Below, piece by piece: positions 1 to 12,887 of a stretch of DNA of 64,000 nucleotides (the first letter of the stretch is position 1; every line of letters starts with the position of its first letter). The stretch covers positions 6,279,224 through 6,343,223 of the forward strand of contig NC_045141.1 in assembly GCF_008831285.2 (NCBI RefSeq). The letters are read 5' to 3'. The notes beneath the pieces are model-generated. The model saw only the letters and a list, made by a program, of their open reading frames with translations, was not told the DNA's origin and made no database searches. Source of the DNA: Nymphaea colorata (lineage: Eukaryota > Streptophyta > Magnoliopsida > Nymphaeales > Nymphaeaceae). Position numbers and translations under genes: made by a program.

Positions 1-2193
1 AGATGGGGCTTAATCTCAAGTTCATTTTTGACCTCCAAAAAAAAATATAGTTCTATTTTCTTTATAACATGCTTGCACTATTATGTACATTTTTGTTCGG
101 CTCATGAGGATAGGTCCAAATTATATGCATATCATAATATATTTTATATATTATGTGGCCAAATTATATGCACATATTATATAATATGTATATCTTATAT
201 ATACATAATATATAAAATGTACATATTATATGATACATACATATATACTATATACATTGTTATATGTACATTATATGTATACATACACATATAAGGTACA
301 TTTATATAATGTGTATGTAGCTGTCACAAGCATTCAAGCAAACATGCATTTTCACTCTCTAAAAACAGTTTGCAATTGAAAAGTAAGTATATCTACTAAT
401 TAACAGCTAATTTTCATCTAAGACTATTTTTAACAAAAGGTAATTATTTTCCCTACTAAACTACACTATAAATTATAGAAAAATGAAGTAAAAACTAATG
501 CATAAAACTAATTTTAAGAAAATAAAGAACCATCTATACTCTTAAACTAGCTATAACTGACAATTAAAAAATAATCTTTACTAAAAAAATTTGTTCAAAC
601 ACAAAATCATATGTAATCTACTAAGCTACAATGGAAATTATAGTAAATATTGCCATATAAAAAACATAACATGCATAATCTATACCTAGAACACAAAAAT
701 GCAACAATGAGCAATTCAAGCACTAGAATTAAGTATAAATCAAAATTAAAGCCTTAATTTTATGTTAAAACTACATTAACCAAGTAGATAACTATCTAAT
801 AGATCAAACTACGAGAAAAATTATAGTAAAATGTAGGGAAAACAAAAGTAAAACACATATGCACTATATTTAGAACCAGAAAAAATAATAAACAATTAGT
901 TTTTTACTTAAAAAATCCAAAGGGAAAGATAACCCTCTAAACTAGAAATCTACAGCAAGAGTTATAGTAAAACATACAAATTACCTAGTTAAGATGCACT
1001 CCAACTATGCTAAAACCTGAGAGAAAAAGTAAGAGCAGTCCACTATCTTAAACTAACTAAGACTAATGATCAAATCATACCATTCAAGATTTAAACTTGA
1101 ACCTATAGTTAATCATGACTAGTGTTGTCTAACACTTTTGGGCAGTCTAGCAAATTGCAAGGACATGCTTTTACACCAACAACTACACTATTGTAAAGAG
1201 TCAAAAGCACTTTAAGTTGAAAATCCTCAACATTAGTAAAATCAATGCATACTCTATACTATTTCTGTAGAAATTTCGTTACAGCAATCAGTGACTCTAA
1301 TGCAAAGTGAATGAAGATACCAGCTATATTCAAGTTAGCTAGTATGCAATCTAAAACTTATAATCGATCATAAAGATTTAGCAGACAACTAAAGCACCTA
1401 ATCTTTGCTACAAGACCTAAAACATGTTATGCTACTAATTATAGGAAATTAAATGAAAACTAAAAGAGAATAGCTGATGGAAATTAACAAGACTAAAAGA
1501 AAATACATCCCTAATAGCTAAAAAAAATGCTTCCGACATGATTAATCCACTTATATACTTCATCAGTTCATCTATACTGTTCTAAGGCATACTAAATACA
1601 TAATGTGCAGAAAACTAACAAGAAGGAACCTTAATCAGCTGGACATTAAGCCCAAAATAAACTGTTCTGAGTAATTCCCACCAGTTAACTCAAATTCTGC
1701 AATTTTCACACCATGTCCATTAAGGAATCGAAACAACCTACACACTTACTATGTAATCTGCATTAATAGACCCTAAAACTCCATAAATTAACACTGCAGA
1801 TACACAACATTAAGCAAACATCAAGTGAACCTGAATGCCCCATCCGCAATCGGCTAATTTGTGGGCACCAGTGAGTCTCCCTAACTTGCCTCGTTCATGA
1901 GACAACCAGTCTTGCTACACTAAATGAAGAACTTAATGAAAACCAGCGATGCATGACTCTATTCGGCTATTCTAGCTGAAAATGTGAAGGAAAAGCAGTA
2001 GAATCTCATCATGCACCAATTGTTTATGCAACCTTAACTCGGACCAGCAGAAATGCACTTAAAAACACAAAACACAAGAAAAATCAGAATTCCTAGACTA
2101 AGTGGTGGGAAAAAAAAATGAAAACTAACTATTGTATGATATCCAATGATGAAAAACAAAAAAGAAAAGTATCTAAGATGGGAATAAGTCCTC
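1..2193. other. AT-rich gene-free stretch with degenerate repeats
   Basis: I see no coding signal here. Bases 120-310 are TA-rich with many TATAT and ACATAT words. From about 370 to 1000 a loose unit of roughly 100 bases recurs, marked by forms of 'ctactaaactac...aattatag', but the copies are too diverged to set a clean period. The small ORF at 28-294 is made of TA-rich simple sequence. Confidence 0.5.
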
Positions 2194-3375
2194 TTGAATA
2201 TTGGGTTTAGAAGCAGCTACTTACCTCAAGAATCTTCCATTGGGTGGCTTCCTCTCCTCCATCGAGCTTGGCTTCAAGGTCTTAGAGAAATTAGGAAGGG
2301 AAGAAATTCGGGTCACTATGCAAGGATGAGCTCCTTAATGGGGCGTCACCAAGAGGAGGGCCACTTCTCCATATCCTTTGAGCTTCATCAAGAGAACCAA
2401 GAGAGAGAGAGGGAGAGTTCCGCTACCCGACCCTCTCCTTTAAAAAAAAAAAAAAGGAGAGAGAGAGAGAGCCAAGTTCCAAATTTTATTACTTTTCAAA
2501 AACCCTCTCCATCATTCGGCTTTTAAAAACATGCAAATATTTTTGTTCTTTTCTAAATAAGTCATCGATTTCGTGCTAAAACTTAAATATGCTATGATAA
2601 ACCACAAAGCCAAGCCACAACACTTGCAAGCTAATAATCAAGGACCTATGTTCAACTAAAAATAACGGTTTTCATGATAGAAAGAAACAATTTTACCCTC
2701 TCTACACAACACAAGCATGGGGATTTATGTACCAAATCACATCAAATTACATGAATATAATATTAAAAATGAATGCATTTCATGCATTATCATTTTAAAC
2801 CCTATATGTTACAACATGGACCCCTAAAACCCTTAACTTTATGCCCTAAAAGTCTAGAAAGCCCTAAAACTCTAAACCGTAAACTTAACAACCCTAATTC
2901 GCCATTTTTTTTAATCCAAAATCATTTGAAATTAAAATCTTAGTGAGTGAGAATAAACTTTCAAGCAACCATCTTTTGAAACCATTATTAGGTATAGTTA
3001 CCAACTAATTTTAAACTGCAAATGCTGCATGTTAATCCAAATTATAACAACAAGGCAATGTTTCATAAGAAATAGAGAATAGAAAAGTCATTTAAAATTT
3101 TTAAATCCTATAATCCAAATCATAATAGACTGGTTGGGCAGCATCAGATTATCACACTATGTGGCAACATCATCACCATCTATATATTCATGATCACCTG
3201 AAAAATAATAAGTGGGGGGTGAGAACTTGGAGAAATTCTCAATAAATGTCTTTGGTTTATTTGTACATACACATATAACGTACATATAATATGGTATAAC
3301 ACATGTACATAGTATATATGCACATATTATATATTATGTACATTTTATATATAATGTATATATAAGATATACATA

Positions 3376-3402
<27 letters not shown>
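2194..3402. other. Gene-free stretch; possible old repeat edge
   Basis: A 110-codon open frame at 2194-2526 ends in a low-complexity GA-rich part (about 2400-2475) and resembles nothing I recognise. The GC content rises locally at 2220-2440, as in an old LTR or transposon edge, but I found no matching second copy. Bases 3260-3402 are TA-rich and share short words with 140-310. Confidence 0.35.
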
Positions 3403-3406
<4 letters not shown>

Positions 3407-5157
3407 AATGGCTTTAGGACCTCGGTAAACTTTTAATTATGGTCTTCAACTCACGAGTAATGTTTGTCACCATTTAGTAACCATATGGATTTGAAACCTA
3501 TAATATGTTTTCGTGAACCACTGTACCATTTGGTTGTGTTATGCTCCTCAAGACTTATTTTAGGATATCAATTTTTCTGCCTTTGAAGAAACTTAACACT
3601 AATGGGATGATTTTAATCCTTGACAAAGCAGCAAAAAAGTTTTAACTAATTTCTTTTTAAAAAAACAACTAGCTCTCTCTAAAGTTCTTTTATAAAAAAA
3701 GGAGTTAAGTCCACAACACCAACGACTTGTTTGGAACTCAGGATAATAAATCAAAATAGTTGAGCTGAGCACAAAATTTGCCGCTTTTTGAGACTCATAG
3801 GTTTAATATTATACCCCTCCCAGATTTAAAATCAGACCATCCAATGTAAAATTATGCAATGCCTATTTAAAGTATAAATATTACTAAATCCAACTTATAA
3901 TTCAAATACATCCTTCAATACCCCAGGTTTTGCTTCTTTTATTGCAAAAAGATCATATGGGAATTACTAAAATACTAAGCAGAACAAGAGAGCGTTACTT
4001 GAAACCCACATTGTGGACACTATGGCCCGTCTAAATTCTGCATTGTTGTTTTGACAAGGAGTAATTTTTTCTAGGCACCTTGATTAAAATAAGGAAGTAG
4101 AAAAGGGGTTTGATGTACAATCAACAGGATTACAAAAAGTACCTTAGCAGCTGATGACCCCCAATGATATGTTTCTATTGATATTTCAGGTACATCCTCT
4201 TATTTATGAACATTTTCTGTTAGATGCATAGATATTCTTAAATGGTAGCTTCTGGAATTAAAAAAAAAACAAACCAGCACACTTTTTCTTTGGTCTCTTG
4301 GTTCTCATATGCCATTTGCTTCACACCCTTTTTATTCATTTACTCAAAATTTTTTATTTTTTTTAAGTGCTCATCTTCTATGTTTATGTGTTTTGCTTTG
4401 GTGACAAAACTTTCATTTATGGGGAGGTAGTTTTCTGACATTTGCATGGGAAAGAGAGAGCAGCTCACCTTGGACACACATGATTTTTATTCTGTCATTC
4501 GCCAGTTTCCATGATCCCTAGACAATTTTTACGGGACTGAGCAAAACTGGACTCATTCTGCCCTCGGATTCTAATGTTGTTTCTTTTGATCCATATTAAA
4601 TTTTAAATTTGGTCTATTCAAATGCAGCCCTAAAAGGGGCTTGATCTCCAACAAAAATACAAGAAAGAAAACAAGAAAATCAATTTTGTGATTTCTAATT
4701 TACTTTTCTGTTTATTGATGTTTAATATCTAAAAATTGTAGCACAAATAAGATGAAACACAATTAATTTGATATTGTCATATTTAACGAAAGTAATAAAC
4801 TATTATTTTTGTACAAATAAATGTGAAAAAATAAATAATAAGTGCGAAAATCTAAAGTGGTATCAAGTTGCACTTGAAGCTATACTTGATTGAATATACC
4901 ATTATTTCCTATTCTAATCAACTATCAATATAGGAAGCAGAGACAAGAGAGAAAGTTGGGAGGTGGAGATTGGTAACCACTTGTCAAGTTTTCTTTCCAC
5001 TTTTATTTCGGCAATATGATTCAAGTTTAGGTAATCTGGGTTTCAAATTCAGCAGTGCTCATAACCTTGATGTATGCATGACTCCACTTCTTGAGAAGGA
5101 ACATATTGGAGTTTGCTCCTTGGTGTGCTGAAAAAAGTAATTGGCATCGAAAAATTC
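3403..5157. other. Gene-free intergenic stretch
   Basis: No recognisable protein, RNA gene or clear repeat. Open frames (for example 4242-4430) are short and T-rich, without family features. Confidence 0.4.
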
Positions 5158-5257
5158 TACTTGCTTTTTAACAAATGCAAAAGGGTCACATCTCAGGAAT
5201 TCTGTACTTGCATCTTAACAAATGCAAATAGGTCAGATTTAAGGAATTTTAGTCTCT
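5158..5257 (+). repeat. Two-copy direct repeat of about 50 bp
   Basis: The phrase 'aacaaatgcaaa' recurs in a diverged unit: 'acttgctttttaacaaatgc' and then 'acttgcatcttaacaaatgc', each followed by a similar 'ggtca...ggaatt' tail. It is an imperfect tandem pair with no coding role that I can see. Confidence 0.5.
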
Positions 5258-6204
5258 CCCTTCAACAAGCAAAGCCCTAATGATAAAGATGAGGTCATTA
5301 GTGGCAATTTCTCTACATATCTCTTCATGTGCTAAGTCTCTAATATATTTACTTGAGACAACTACTCCAGTTTGAGAGAACCATGAAAATGGCCTTTGAG
5401 TAGAGAGCAATTTGGGTGTTAAGGCATTCCAATTGTTACCGTCTCTAATGAGTAACATCAAGTGGTTGGGTCATCCCATTGTTGCAAGTGGAATACCCTA
5501 ACAAATAACCTACCATGTTTTGAGTATGAAAAACAAATTTGGTTTCACTGTGTTCGCTCCCCACCCTTTTTCAAAGGAGGTCGTAATGCGAATCAGCAAA
5601 ATTCTTTTAAAATTGAGGGTTTTGAGAAAAAAAATTTAGGAGAAAGGGATCCGTCCATCGGTACAAGGTCCAACCATTCCTGCCACATGATTTAACATGG
5701 GTAATTGGACCAATGATCACTTTGATCATGTACGAGTTATTGATGCAAATCTTATATGCTTATGCATTGAGGTTTTGGATTCAAGAACCAAAGTGATTTG
5801 TTGGATTCAAGAACAAAAGTTCATTTTGAAGAAGTGATTTGAACTTGTTTTGAAAGCGAATTCCTTTGATTTGAATATTGAAGGGTTTTTAAATTCATTT
5901 AAAATCTTTGTTTTGGTGTCATTTGATTTGAAATCCACAATTCTTAGAAGTTTTGAGATTGAGTTCTTTGTTGTGAATTCAATATGATTCATGATTTGGA
6001 ATGATGATCATCTTATGATCAATTTTTGGGAAAATAGCAAAGTTTTCTTAGTAAACAAAATTGATTTTGAGTTCTTCTTTTGACAAAACATAGGTTTCAA
6101 ATTGTTAGAGAATGTATTGTTTTCTAAACATATTTTGGCCAAGATTGTGAATGCATTGCTTGTGTTTTCTTTTGAAGTTAAGTGGAGTTTACAAATTCTT
6201 ATTA
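5258..6204. other. Gene-free flank of the copia insertion
   Basis: Small opposing ORFs at 5249-5461 (minus) and 5462-5695 (plus) match no family I know. Bases 5750-6204 are rich in TTTGA/TTGAA words. This is the left part of the locus into which the copia element jumped. Confidence 0.4.
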
Positions 6205-6209
6205 CAATA
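6205..6209 (+). repeat. Target site duplication (left), CAATA
   Basis: The five bases CAATA lie directly before the 5' LTR and recur at 11111-11115 directly after the 3' LTR, as expected for a Ty1/copia integration. Confidence 0.9.
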
Positions 6210-6466
6210 TGTTGAAATATGTTAGATGGGTCTCGGGACCGGGTCTGGATCCGTATCCGATCCAACTTGTAGCCCTTGTTGGGCATTATTTAAGTTGTGT
6301 AACCCTAATCCTTATAGTGTGAATGAAAGACTAAGGAGAGAGAGAGTCTGGCGGCTAGTGGGCACCGGCTCCTCCTCATTCGTGGTTTTTTTCCCTCTTG
6401 TTGAGGGTTTTTCCACGTTACATCGTGATCGTTGTTTCTCTTCCTGTTCTTGTTCGTGTTTCTACA
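6210..6466 (+). repeat. copia 5' LTR
   Basis: Starts TGTTGAAATA and ends TTTCTACA, with the short TG...CA ends of plant LTRs. It carries a TATTTAAG word about 75 bases in, which may serve as the TATA element, followed by GA- and CT-rich leader sequence. It differs from the 3' LTR at three sites that I can find. Confidence 0.95.
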
Positions 6467-6479
6467 TGGTATCAGAGCC
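6467..6479 (+). promoter_or_regulatory. Primer binding site, tRNA-iMet type
   Basis: TGGTATCAGAGCC abuts the 5' LTR end with no gap. It is complementary to the 3' end of plant initiator tRNA-Met and primes minus-strand DNA synthesis. Confidence 0.93.
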
Positions 6480-6535
6480 GACGAGTTTGGGAAATTTTTA
6501 GGGTTTGTGAAGTTCCAACCCTAATATCTCTCACC

Positions 6536-6680
6536 GCTACCATCGCCACCACTGCAGTCACCGCCGCCGCTGCAGCAGCCACCACCGCCGCCGCCGCCGC
6601 TGCCACTGCCGCCGCTGCTGCCGCCGCCGCTGCCGCTGCCGCCGCCGTCGTTGCTGCAGCAGCCACCGCCGCCGCTGTAC
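6536..6680 (+). repeat. GCC/CTG-rich trinucleotide tract inside the element
   Basis: A dense run of GCC, GCT and GCA triplets lies where gag should begin. It makes poly-alanine frames on both strands (6398-6919 plus, 6472-6738 minus), which I treat as artefacts of the repeat and not as genes. Confidence 0.8.
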
Positions 6681-8879
6681 CCAATACCACCATCGCTGTT
6701 TTCGCCGCCGCCGGTGTCACCCTTTGCGCCATCGCCATGGCCGCTACTCTTGCGGCGTCGCTCTTGCGCCGTCACTCTTGCGTTGTTGACCGTCGCCGTC
6801 ACCGTTGTCCCTTGCGCCACTGCCTTTCGCGCCGTAGTCTTGCTTCCCGGAGAAGAAAGAAGATATGCGTGCTTAGGCGCTTCCTAGGCTTGCCTCCCCC
6901 TATTCACGTCACTTCCTAGGGGTCTTTTGCAAATCCGGTGAAGTGCATCCGCCTCTTACCTGCAATATATTGCTTGGTTGATCTTTGATTCCATCTTCTT
7001 GTTTTTTTTTGGCGCCCACCGTGCAAGAAGAGGTGGCTGGTCCGTGACTTGGTAGAGGACGTAAAGGAGGAGAGGAGCGTAACTTGAGGATTGCCTCAAC
7101 GTCCGCCGGCGCTCCGGCGATCGCATCCCCCTTTCCTTACAAAAGACCGGGGTTAAATTGGTCTTACGGGTGAAGGCTTTCCTCGTCTCGAAGTTGATTT
7201 CCTATTCACTTCTATACCTTGATACTTGTTGGGTTTTGCCTCTTGGATCTTGATTCCAGCAAGGAGAACGTGTGGCGCAACCTCTACCCGTGGAGCGACA
7301 TCGACGATCGTTTCCCCCAATCGACATTCCGTTCACTCTTGGGGCTGATTGGGAATCAGGATATTACTACCCATTGGTGCTCTTTGTTGTCATCGGTGCC
7401 TCTCTTGTTGTATCGCTGCTCGTGCCTCCTGTTGGACTATCTGTGATTATGGCAGCTTCTTCATCTATAGACGTTATGGCAGATTGCCGTATGGGAGAGT
7501 GGATTATTGACAGTGGCGCTACTCACCACATGACCGGCGATCCTAAGGTCTTTCATGGGTATAAGCTTTCATTAGGAAAGGATCGTGTTTCCCTTGCCGA
7601 TGGTTCATCTATCTCTGTGGCTGGAAAATGGAGTCTCCCACTTTTGAACAAGTTCTTAGTCCACAATGCTCTACATGTTCCTCATATTCCCTTGAATCTC
7701 TTGTCGGTTAGCAAGATCACGAAGGAGTTAAATTGCGAACTTATATTTTCCGCTGATCGCTGTGTTATGCAGGACTTGGTGACAGGGAAGAGGATTGGGA
7801 TTGGTCTAGCTTCTGACGGGCTCTATCGTTTACCTATGCGTGCTGCTCAGGCTCTCATGACGGCAGTCAGCCAAGCCACGAAGAATAGAGAGGACTCCCT
7901 TCAGTTGCTTCTACGGTGGCATGAGCGCCTTGGACACTTGCCTTTTGGCCTTCTAAGACAGTTGTTTCCTTATATATGTTCTAGGTTAGATATGACTATG
8001 GTGTCTTGTGATGTCTGTCACCTGGCCAAACATGTTAGGGCTTCATACCCTTTGTCTAGCCATCGGTCTAATGAGGTATTTGCCATGATTCATTCTGATG
8101 TGTGGGGGCCTGCAGGGATTCCTTCTTGTCATGGTTTTCAATATTTTATCACCTTTATAGATGATTATTCTCGTAACACTATTGTCTACTTGCTGAAAGA
8201 CCGTAGTGAAGTTCCTACTGTCATAGAGACTTTCATTGCTTATGTGGAAACTCAATATGGAGCATCTGTTAAGACATTTCGATCTGACAATGCTCGAGAG
8301 TATATGTGCCAGTCTGTTGATAGCTTCTTTTGAAAAAAGGGAATTGTCCATGAGACTTCCTGTAGTTATACCCCTCCTCAAAATGGAGTTGCTGAACGAA
8401 AAAATCGTCAGTTATTGAATATAACTCGGGCTCTTCTTTTTCAACGTCATGTTCCAAAAAAGTATTGGGGGGATGCTGTGCTGACCAGTGCGTATCTTAT
8501 AAACCGGTTGCCTAGTCGTGTGTTGAATGGGAATACGCCTCACTCTCTGTTACCGGGGACTCGTGAACCTTTCCCTCTTCCACTCAGAGTTTTTGCTTGT
8601 GTTTGCTTTATTCACAATCATAGTCCTCACATTAAAAAACTTGATCCAAGATCTATTATGGGCATTTTTTTAGGGTATTCTCCCACTCAAAAAGGGTACA
8701 AGTGTCGAGACCCTTCCACTGGTCGGGCCTATGTTACCAAAGATGTCACTTTCCTTGAACATGTTTCCTATTTTGGTGAGAATCCTCTTCAGGGGGAGTA
8801 CTCTATGTCACGGGAAGAGTATTCTCCGAGTCAGGAAATTCAGTTTACAGATTTTTTGGACTACAGGCGTGACTCCGTT

Positions 8880-8987
8880 GGTCCATCTAGTGAGGTGCAT
8901 GAACAAGAGAAAAATGGTCCATCTAGTGCGGTGCATGAACAGGAGAAAAATGGTCCATCTAGTGAGGTGCATGAACAGGAGAAAAAT
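8880..8987 (+). repeat. 36-bp in-frame tandem repeat, three copies, in pol
   Basis: Three near-perfect 36-base units encode GPSSEVHEQEKN repeated three times (Ala for Glu in the second). They lie in the linker between integrase and reverse transcriptase, a part of copia pol that tolerates length change. Confidence 0.9.
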
Positions 8988-10841
8988 GGAGAGTGTTCCA
9001 CTGAGGCAGAAGAGAAGTGCAATCGTTTATTTGGGCAAGTTTACTCTAGGCGAAGAGTTTGTACAGATGAGATGACAGGTGGTGAGAATTCTACTCCCAA
9101 TCCAATTAGTCCTTCCCTGGATGACCCAAGTCGTGCGCAGAAGCAACCTGTTGAAGAAGAGATTCAGACTGTTGCTGCTAGTGAAGAGCTTCCCATCGCC
9201 CTGCGAAAAGGTGACAGGTCATGTACTCAACATCCTATTGGTAACTTTGTTTCATATTCTAGACTGAGCAAGGACTACAAATGCTTTGTATCTTCTCTTT
9301 CTTTAACTATGATTCCCAGGAATGTTGCTGAGGCTCAGAGTGATCCTAAGTGGACTTACGCAATGCAAGAAGAGATGGAAGCCTTGCGAAGAAACATGAC
9401 ATGGGAAATTGTAAAGATTCCTGAGGCGGCTCACTTGGTTGGATCTAAGTGGGTCTACACCATCAAGTACAAACCAGATGGGAGTGTTGAAAGATACAAA
9501 GCTCGTCTTGTGGCCAAGGGGTTTAGTCAGAAATATGAGATTGATTATTTGGAGACCTTTGCTCCTGTTGCGAAGATGAAGACTGTCAGAGTCATTATCT
9601 CTTTAGCTGTGATGAAGGAGTGGAAGATGTACCAACTTGATGTCAAGAACACATTTCTCAATGGAGACCTTGAAGAGGAAGTATATATGTGTATGCCTCC
9701 AGGATATGAGGAACTTGGAAAATGTTGCAAGCTAAGGAAAGCTTTATATGGGCTCAAGCAATCTCCTCGAGCGTGGTTTGAACGACTCAGACTTGTCATG
9801 AGACAATGTGGATACCATCAAGGGAATGGAGATCATACACTTTTTGTGAAGAGAAATAAGCAAAAGGTTACTATTCTGTTGGTATATGTTGATGATATGA
9901 TTGTCACTGGTGATGATGAAGATGAAATAATGAAGTTAAAGAAACTGTTGGCGATCGAGTTTGATCTTAAGGACCTTGGTAAGTTGAAATACTTCCTTGG
10001 CATAGAAATTGCTAGGTCTGGGACTAGCCTTGTGCTAAATCAACGGAAGTACACTCTAGATTTGTTAAAGGAGACTGGGAAACTAGGGTGTAGACCAGCT
10101 TCTACTCCTCTAGATGCTGATCATAAGCTAAGTCTTAGAGATGGGGAGCCACTCTGTGAAGAGGCAAAAAGAAGATATCAATGTCTTGTAGGGAAGTTAA
10201 TTTATCTTACTCTCACTAGACCTGATATTACCTTTGCTGTGAATGTGATGAGCCAGTTCATGCATGCTCCTACGGATGCCCACTTGAAGGCTGTTGATAG
10301 GATCTTGTGCTACTTGAAGAGGAATCCTGGCAAAGGTCTCTTATATGTCAAGCAAGACACTCTTGGGATTGAAGGTTATTCAGATGCAGACTGGGCAGGT
10401 TGTATTGACACTAGGAGGTCCACCTCTGGCTATTGTATTTATTTGGGAGGGAATCTCATAGTGTCGAGAAGTAAAAGGCAAGATGTTTGTTCGTGTTCCA
10501 GTGCTGAAGCAGAATACAGAGCTGTTGCTATGGGAGTTTCCGAGCTTTTGTAGTTGAAAGTATTGTTGACTGATATTGGTATAAAGGTTGAAGAACCAAT
10601 GAAGATGTATTGCGATAACAAGTCTGCAATTAACTTGGCCAACAACCCTGTGCTTCATGACAGAACAAAGCATGTTGAGATTGACCGGCATTTCATTCGA
10701 GAGAGAATTGATGCTAAAGAACTTGTACTTCCTTACATGAGATCTGAAGACCAAACGGCTGATGTTCTGACGAAGGCTTTATCTTCGACCTCATTTGAGA
10801 GAAATGTATCCAAGTTGGGCATGTTTGATATGTATGCCCAA

Positions 10842-10853
10842 CTTGAGGGGGAG
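10842..10853 (+). promoter_or_regulatory. Polypurine tract of the copia element
   Basis: The purine-rich run 'cttgagggggag' ends directly at the 3' LTR start. It is the expected primer for plus-strand synthesis. Confidence 0.85.
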
Positions 10854-11110
10854 TGTTGAAGTATGTTAGATGGGTCTCGGGACCGGGTCTGGATCTGTAT
10901 CCGATCCAACTTGTAGCCCTTGTTGGGCATTATTTAAGTTGTGTAACCCTAATCCTTATAGTGTGAATGAAAGACTAAGGAGAGAGAGAGTCTGGCGGCT
11001 AGTGGGCACCGGCTCCTCCTCATTCGTGGTTTTTTTCCCTCTTGTTGAGGGTTTTTCCACGTTACATCGTGATCGTTGTTTCTCTTCCTCTTCTTGTTCG
11101 TGTTTCTACA
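10854..11110 (+). repeat. copia 3' LTR
   Basis: 257 bases, TGTTGAAGTA to TTTCTACA, nearly identical to 6210-6466. CAATA follows at 11111-11115. Confidence 0.95.
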
Positions 11111-11115
11111 CAATA

Positions 11116-12887
11116 TAACTTGGTTACTTTTTGCAACTCAAATTTGAATCACTTAATTTCTTGAGAATGTGCATGTGGTGTTATTGATTTAAGTGAAAGT
11201 GAATGCATAGAATAGAAAATGAAACTATATGAGACATTCATCATTCACTCTCTCATAATCTCTCAAAATTCATTCATATGAAACATTCATTCTTCACTCT
11301 CTCATAATCTTTCAAAGTCCATTCATTGTAATTACATGTCATACTTGCTACACATAAAGATTGATTTTAATTAAAATGTAGGATTTTTTCAAAATGTGCT
11401 TATTATATTATTAAGCAAATGAATTATAGATGCAGTCCACAAGCTTGAGTCATGGATGAGAAACTCAAAACAATTAAGAATTAGGCAAATGAGGATGAAA
11501 TCAAACCTTAAAATACAGAGAAAACGTGGATATCATCATTTTTCCTCAAAATTGTTATAAAAATCAGATTTTATTCTGATTTAAATGGATTAAAATTAAG
11601 ATATTGACTCTAAGAGTGTTCGACTCTTGAAAAATGATGAAATTCAGTTTTACTCAATATGAACTAAGCATCAAGTTGGCAAAAATCACGTGGCACATAT
11701 TCTCATTCATGTCATGGGGTTCTAAGAACTTTTCTTTCTCCCCAAAATCAAACAAAATTTCATATTCTTGTCCTAGAAGATCCATTCATTTCTTGGACTA
11801 TTAAAACACTTTTGATCTTGTTCTGTAAGGAATACAAAGATTAGAATTTTTGAAGTATTCTAGAAACTCAATTAATCAAATGTAAGTCTGAAAATTGGTG
11901 AATGAAATTATAAATTTCTAAAAAGCTTTTAGAGAGCCGATTAGGTAGGGCTAGAACCTTTTTATTGTTCTTCAAAACATAGCCACTTTGTGGCTGAAAA
12001 TTGGTATTTCAAATATATAACATTTGACATTCTTAAGCTAATTCCTATAAAATATGGTCTGATTTCAACAATTTACATAATCTTACGTATGGATTGCTTA
12101 AATTAAGTAAATTTTAAAATGAAATGAAAATGATTTCATAGCCTTGTACTACAAAAATCAACAAAATGATCTCCTTTCTTAAAAACCAGTTTGGAAACGT
12201 GTTCCAACCTGATTTTAGAAGGGGAAAATGATTTTTAACAAGAGATTGCATGTGTATATATAACAATATATATATACGTATCCTACTCTTCAAAATGAAA
12301 TTTTATCGAGGGACCGTATGACTCATGAATCACGATTGTTGTCCATGAACTGTTGTGAGTTTAGGTGAGAGCCTTGAGACTTTAATGTTGTACTGCTCAC
12401 ATGTTACCGAAGCCTGTTGCTATGAAGATGCTTCTCTAGAGGACCGGCCTATGTCATGTAATTGGAATTATTGGTTCTTTTCCAGCCTGTTTTCAATGAC
12501 ACAAAAAGAAGAATATCTGATTAGAAGCTTCTTCAAAACACGTTTGGAGAGTCAAAAGGATGGCATGCTTCCAGAGACAGTAACAAGAATGACCACGGCA
12601 AGTATTTAGTCATTAACAACCGATCTCTGATAGCATGTAATGAGATGCTTCTCAAGCACATCACATTGTCAGCAAGTCTGCCAGATACACTTAATCACAA
12701 AGGACTAAAGAAGAAGGAACTTTATGCAAAAGATCAACACTCCACCACATATTTGAGACACTCAATACGAATAAACTGATTGAATTAAGGCATAAATAAG
12801 ATGAAAACATGCTTAACTGTAAATCTTTGTGGAGTTTATATAAATGGAGGAGAGAAAGGCTTACAACTGCTACACATTGCAGCCCCC
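11116..12887. other. Gene-free stretch right of the copia element
   Basis: No recognisable coding sequence. An 84-codon frame at 12355-12609 has no family features. A short near-repeat 'gaaactatatgagacattca' / 'catatgaaacattcattctt' lies at 11220-11310. Confidence 0.4.

Larger units (their letters stand above)
7272..10859 (+). pseudogene. copia pol polyprotein with two in-frame stops
   Basis: One reading frame runs from 7272 (first ATG at 7449) to 10859, broken by TGA at 8331-8333 and TAG at 10551-10553; no frameshift is needed. Domains in order: aspartic protease (DSGATHHM near 7509), GAG-pre-integrase and the HHCC finger (H-H near 7920, C-x2-C near 8007), integrase core (first D in HSDVWGP, second in RSDNARE, E in NGVAERKN just after the first stop), reverse transcriptase from about 9340 with catalytic LVYVDDM near 9880, and RNase H with DADWAG near 10387 and the terminal TADVLTKAL motif. 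The second stop interrupts RNase H, probably a Trp-to-stop change. Integrase, RT and RNase H key residues are otherwise present. No separate gag is found upstream. Confidence 0.93.
6210..11110 (+). mobile_element. Ty1/copia LTR retrotransposon, young, degenerate pol, no visible gag
   Basis: This 4.9-kb element has 257-bp LTRs, a 5-bp CAATA target duplication, a tRNA-Met-type primer site right after the 5' LTR and a purine tract right before the 3' LTR. Domain order is protease, integrase, reverse transcriptase, RNase H, which is diagnostic of copia (integrase before RT). By eye the LTRs differ at three positions (254/257 identical), so the insertion is recent. The pol frame has two in-frame stops, and no gag capsid or zinc knuckle is visible in 6480-7271, so the copy is probably non-autonomous. 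Its lineage within copia is not assigned. Confidence 0.95.

Noticed and set aside
2194-2526. 110-codon ORF as a gene
   Set aside because: Half of it is GA-rich low-complexity sequence and the rest matches nothing I know; it is more likely an old repeat edge.
6398-6919. Long alanine-rich ORFs on both strands inside the copia leader
   Set aside because: Produced by the GCC/GCT repeat; both strands are open, and neither resembles gag or any folded protein.
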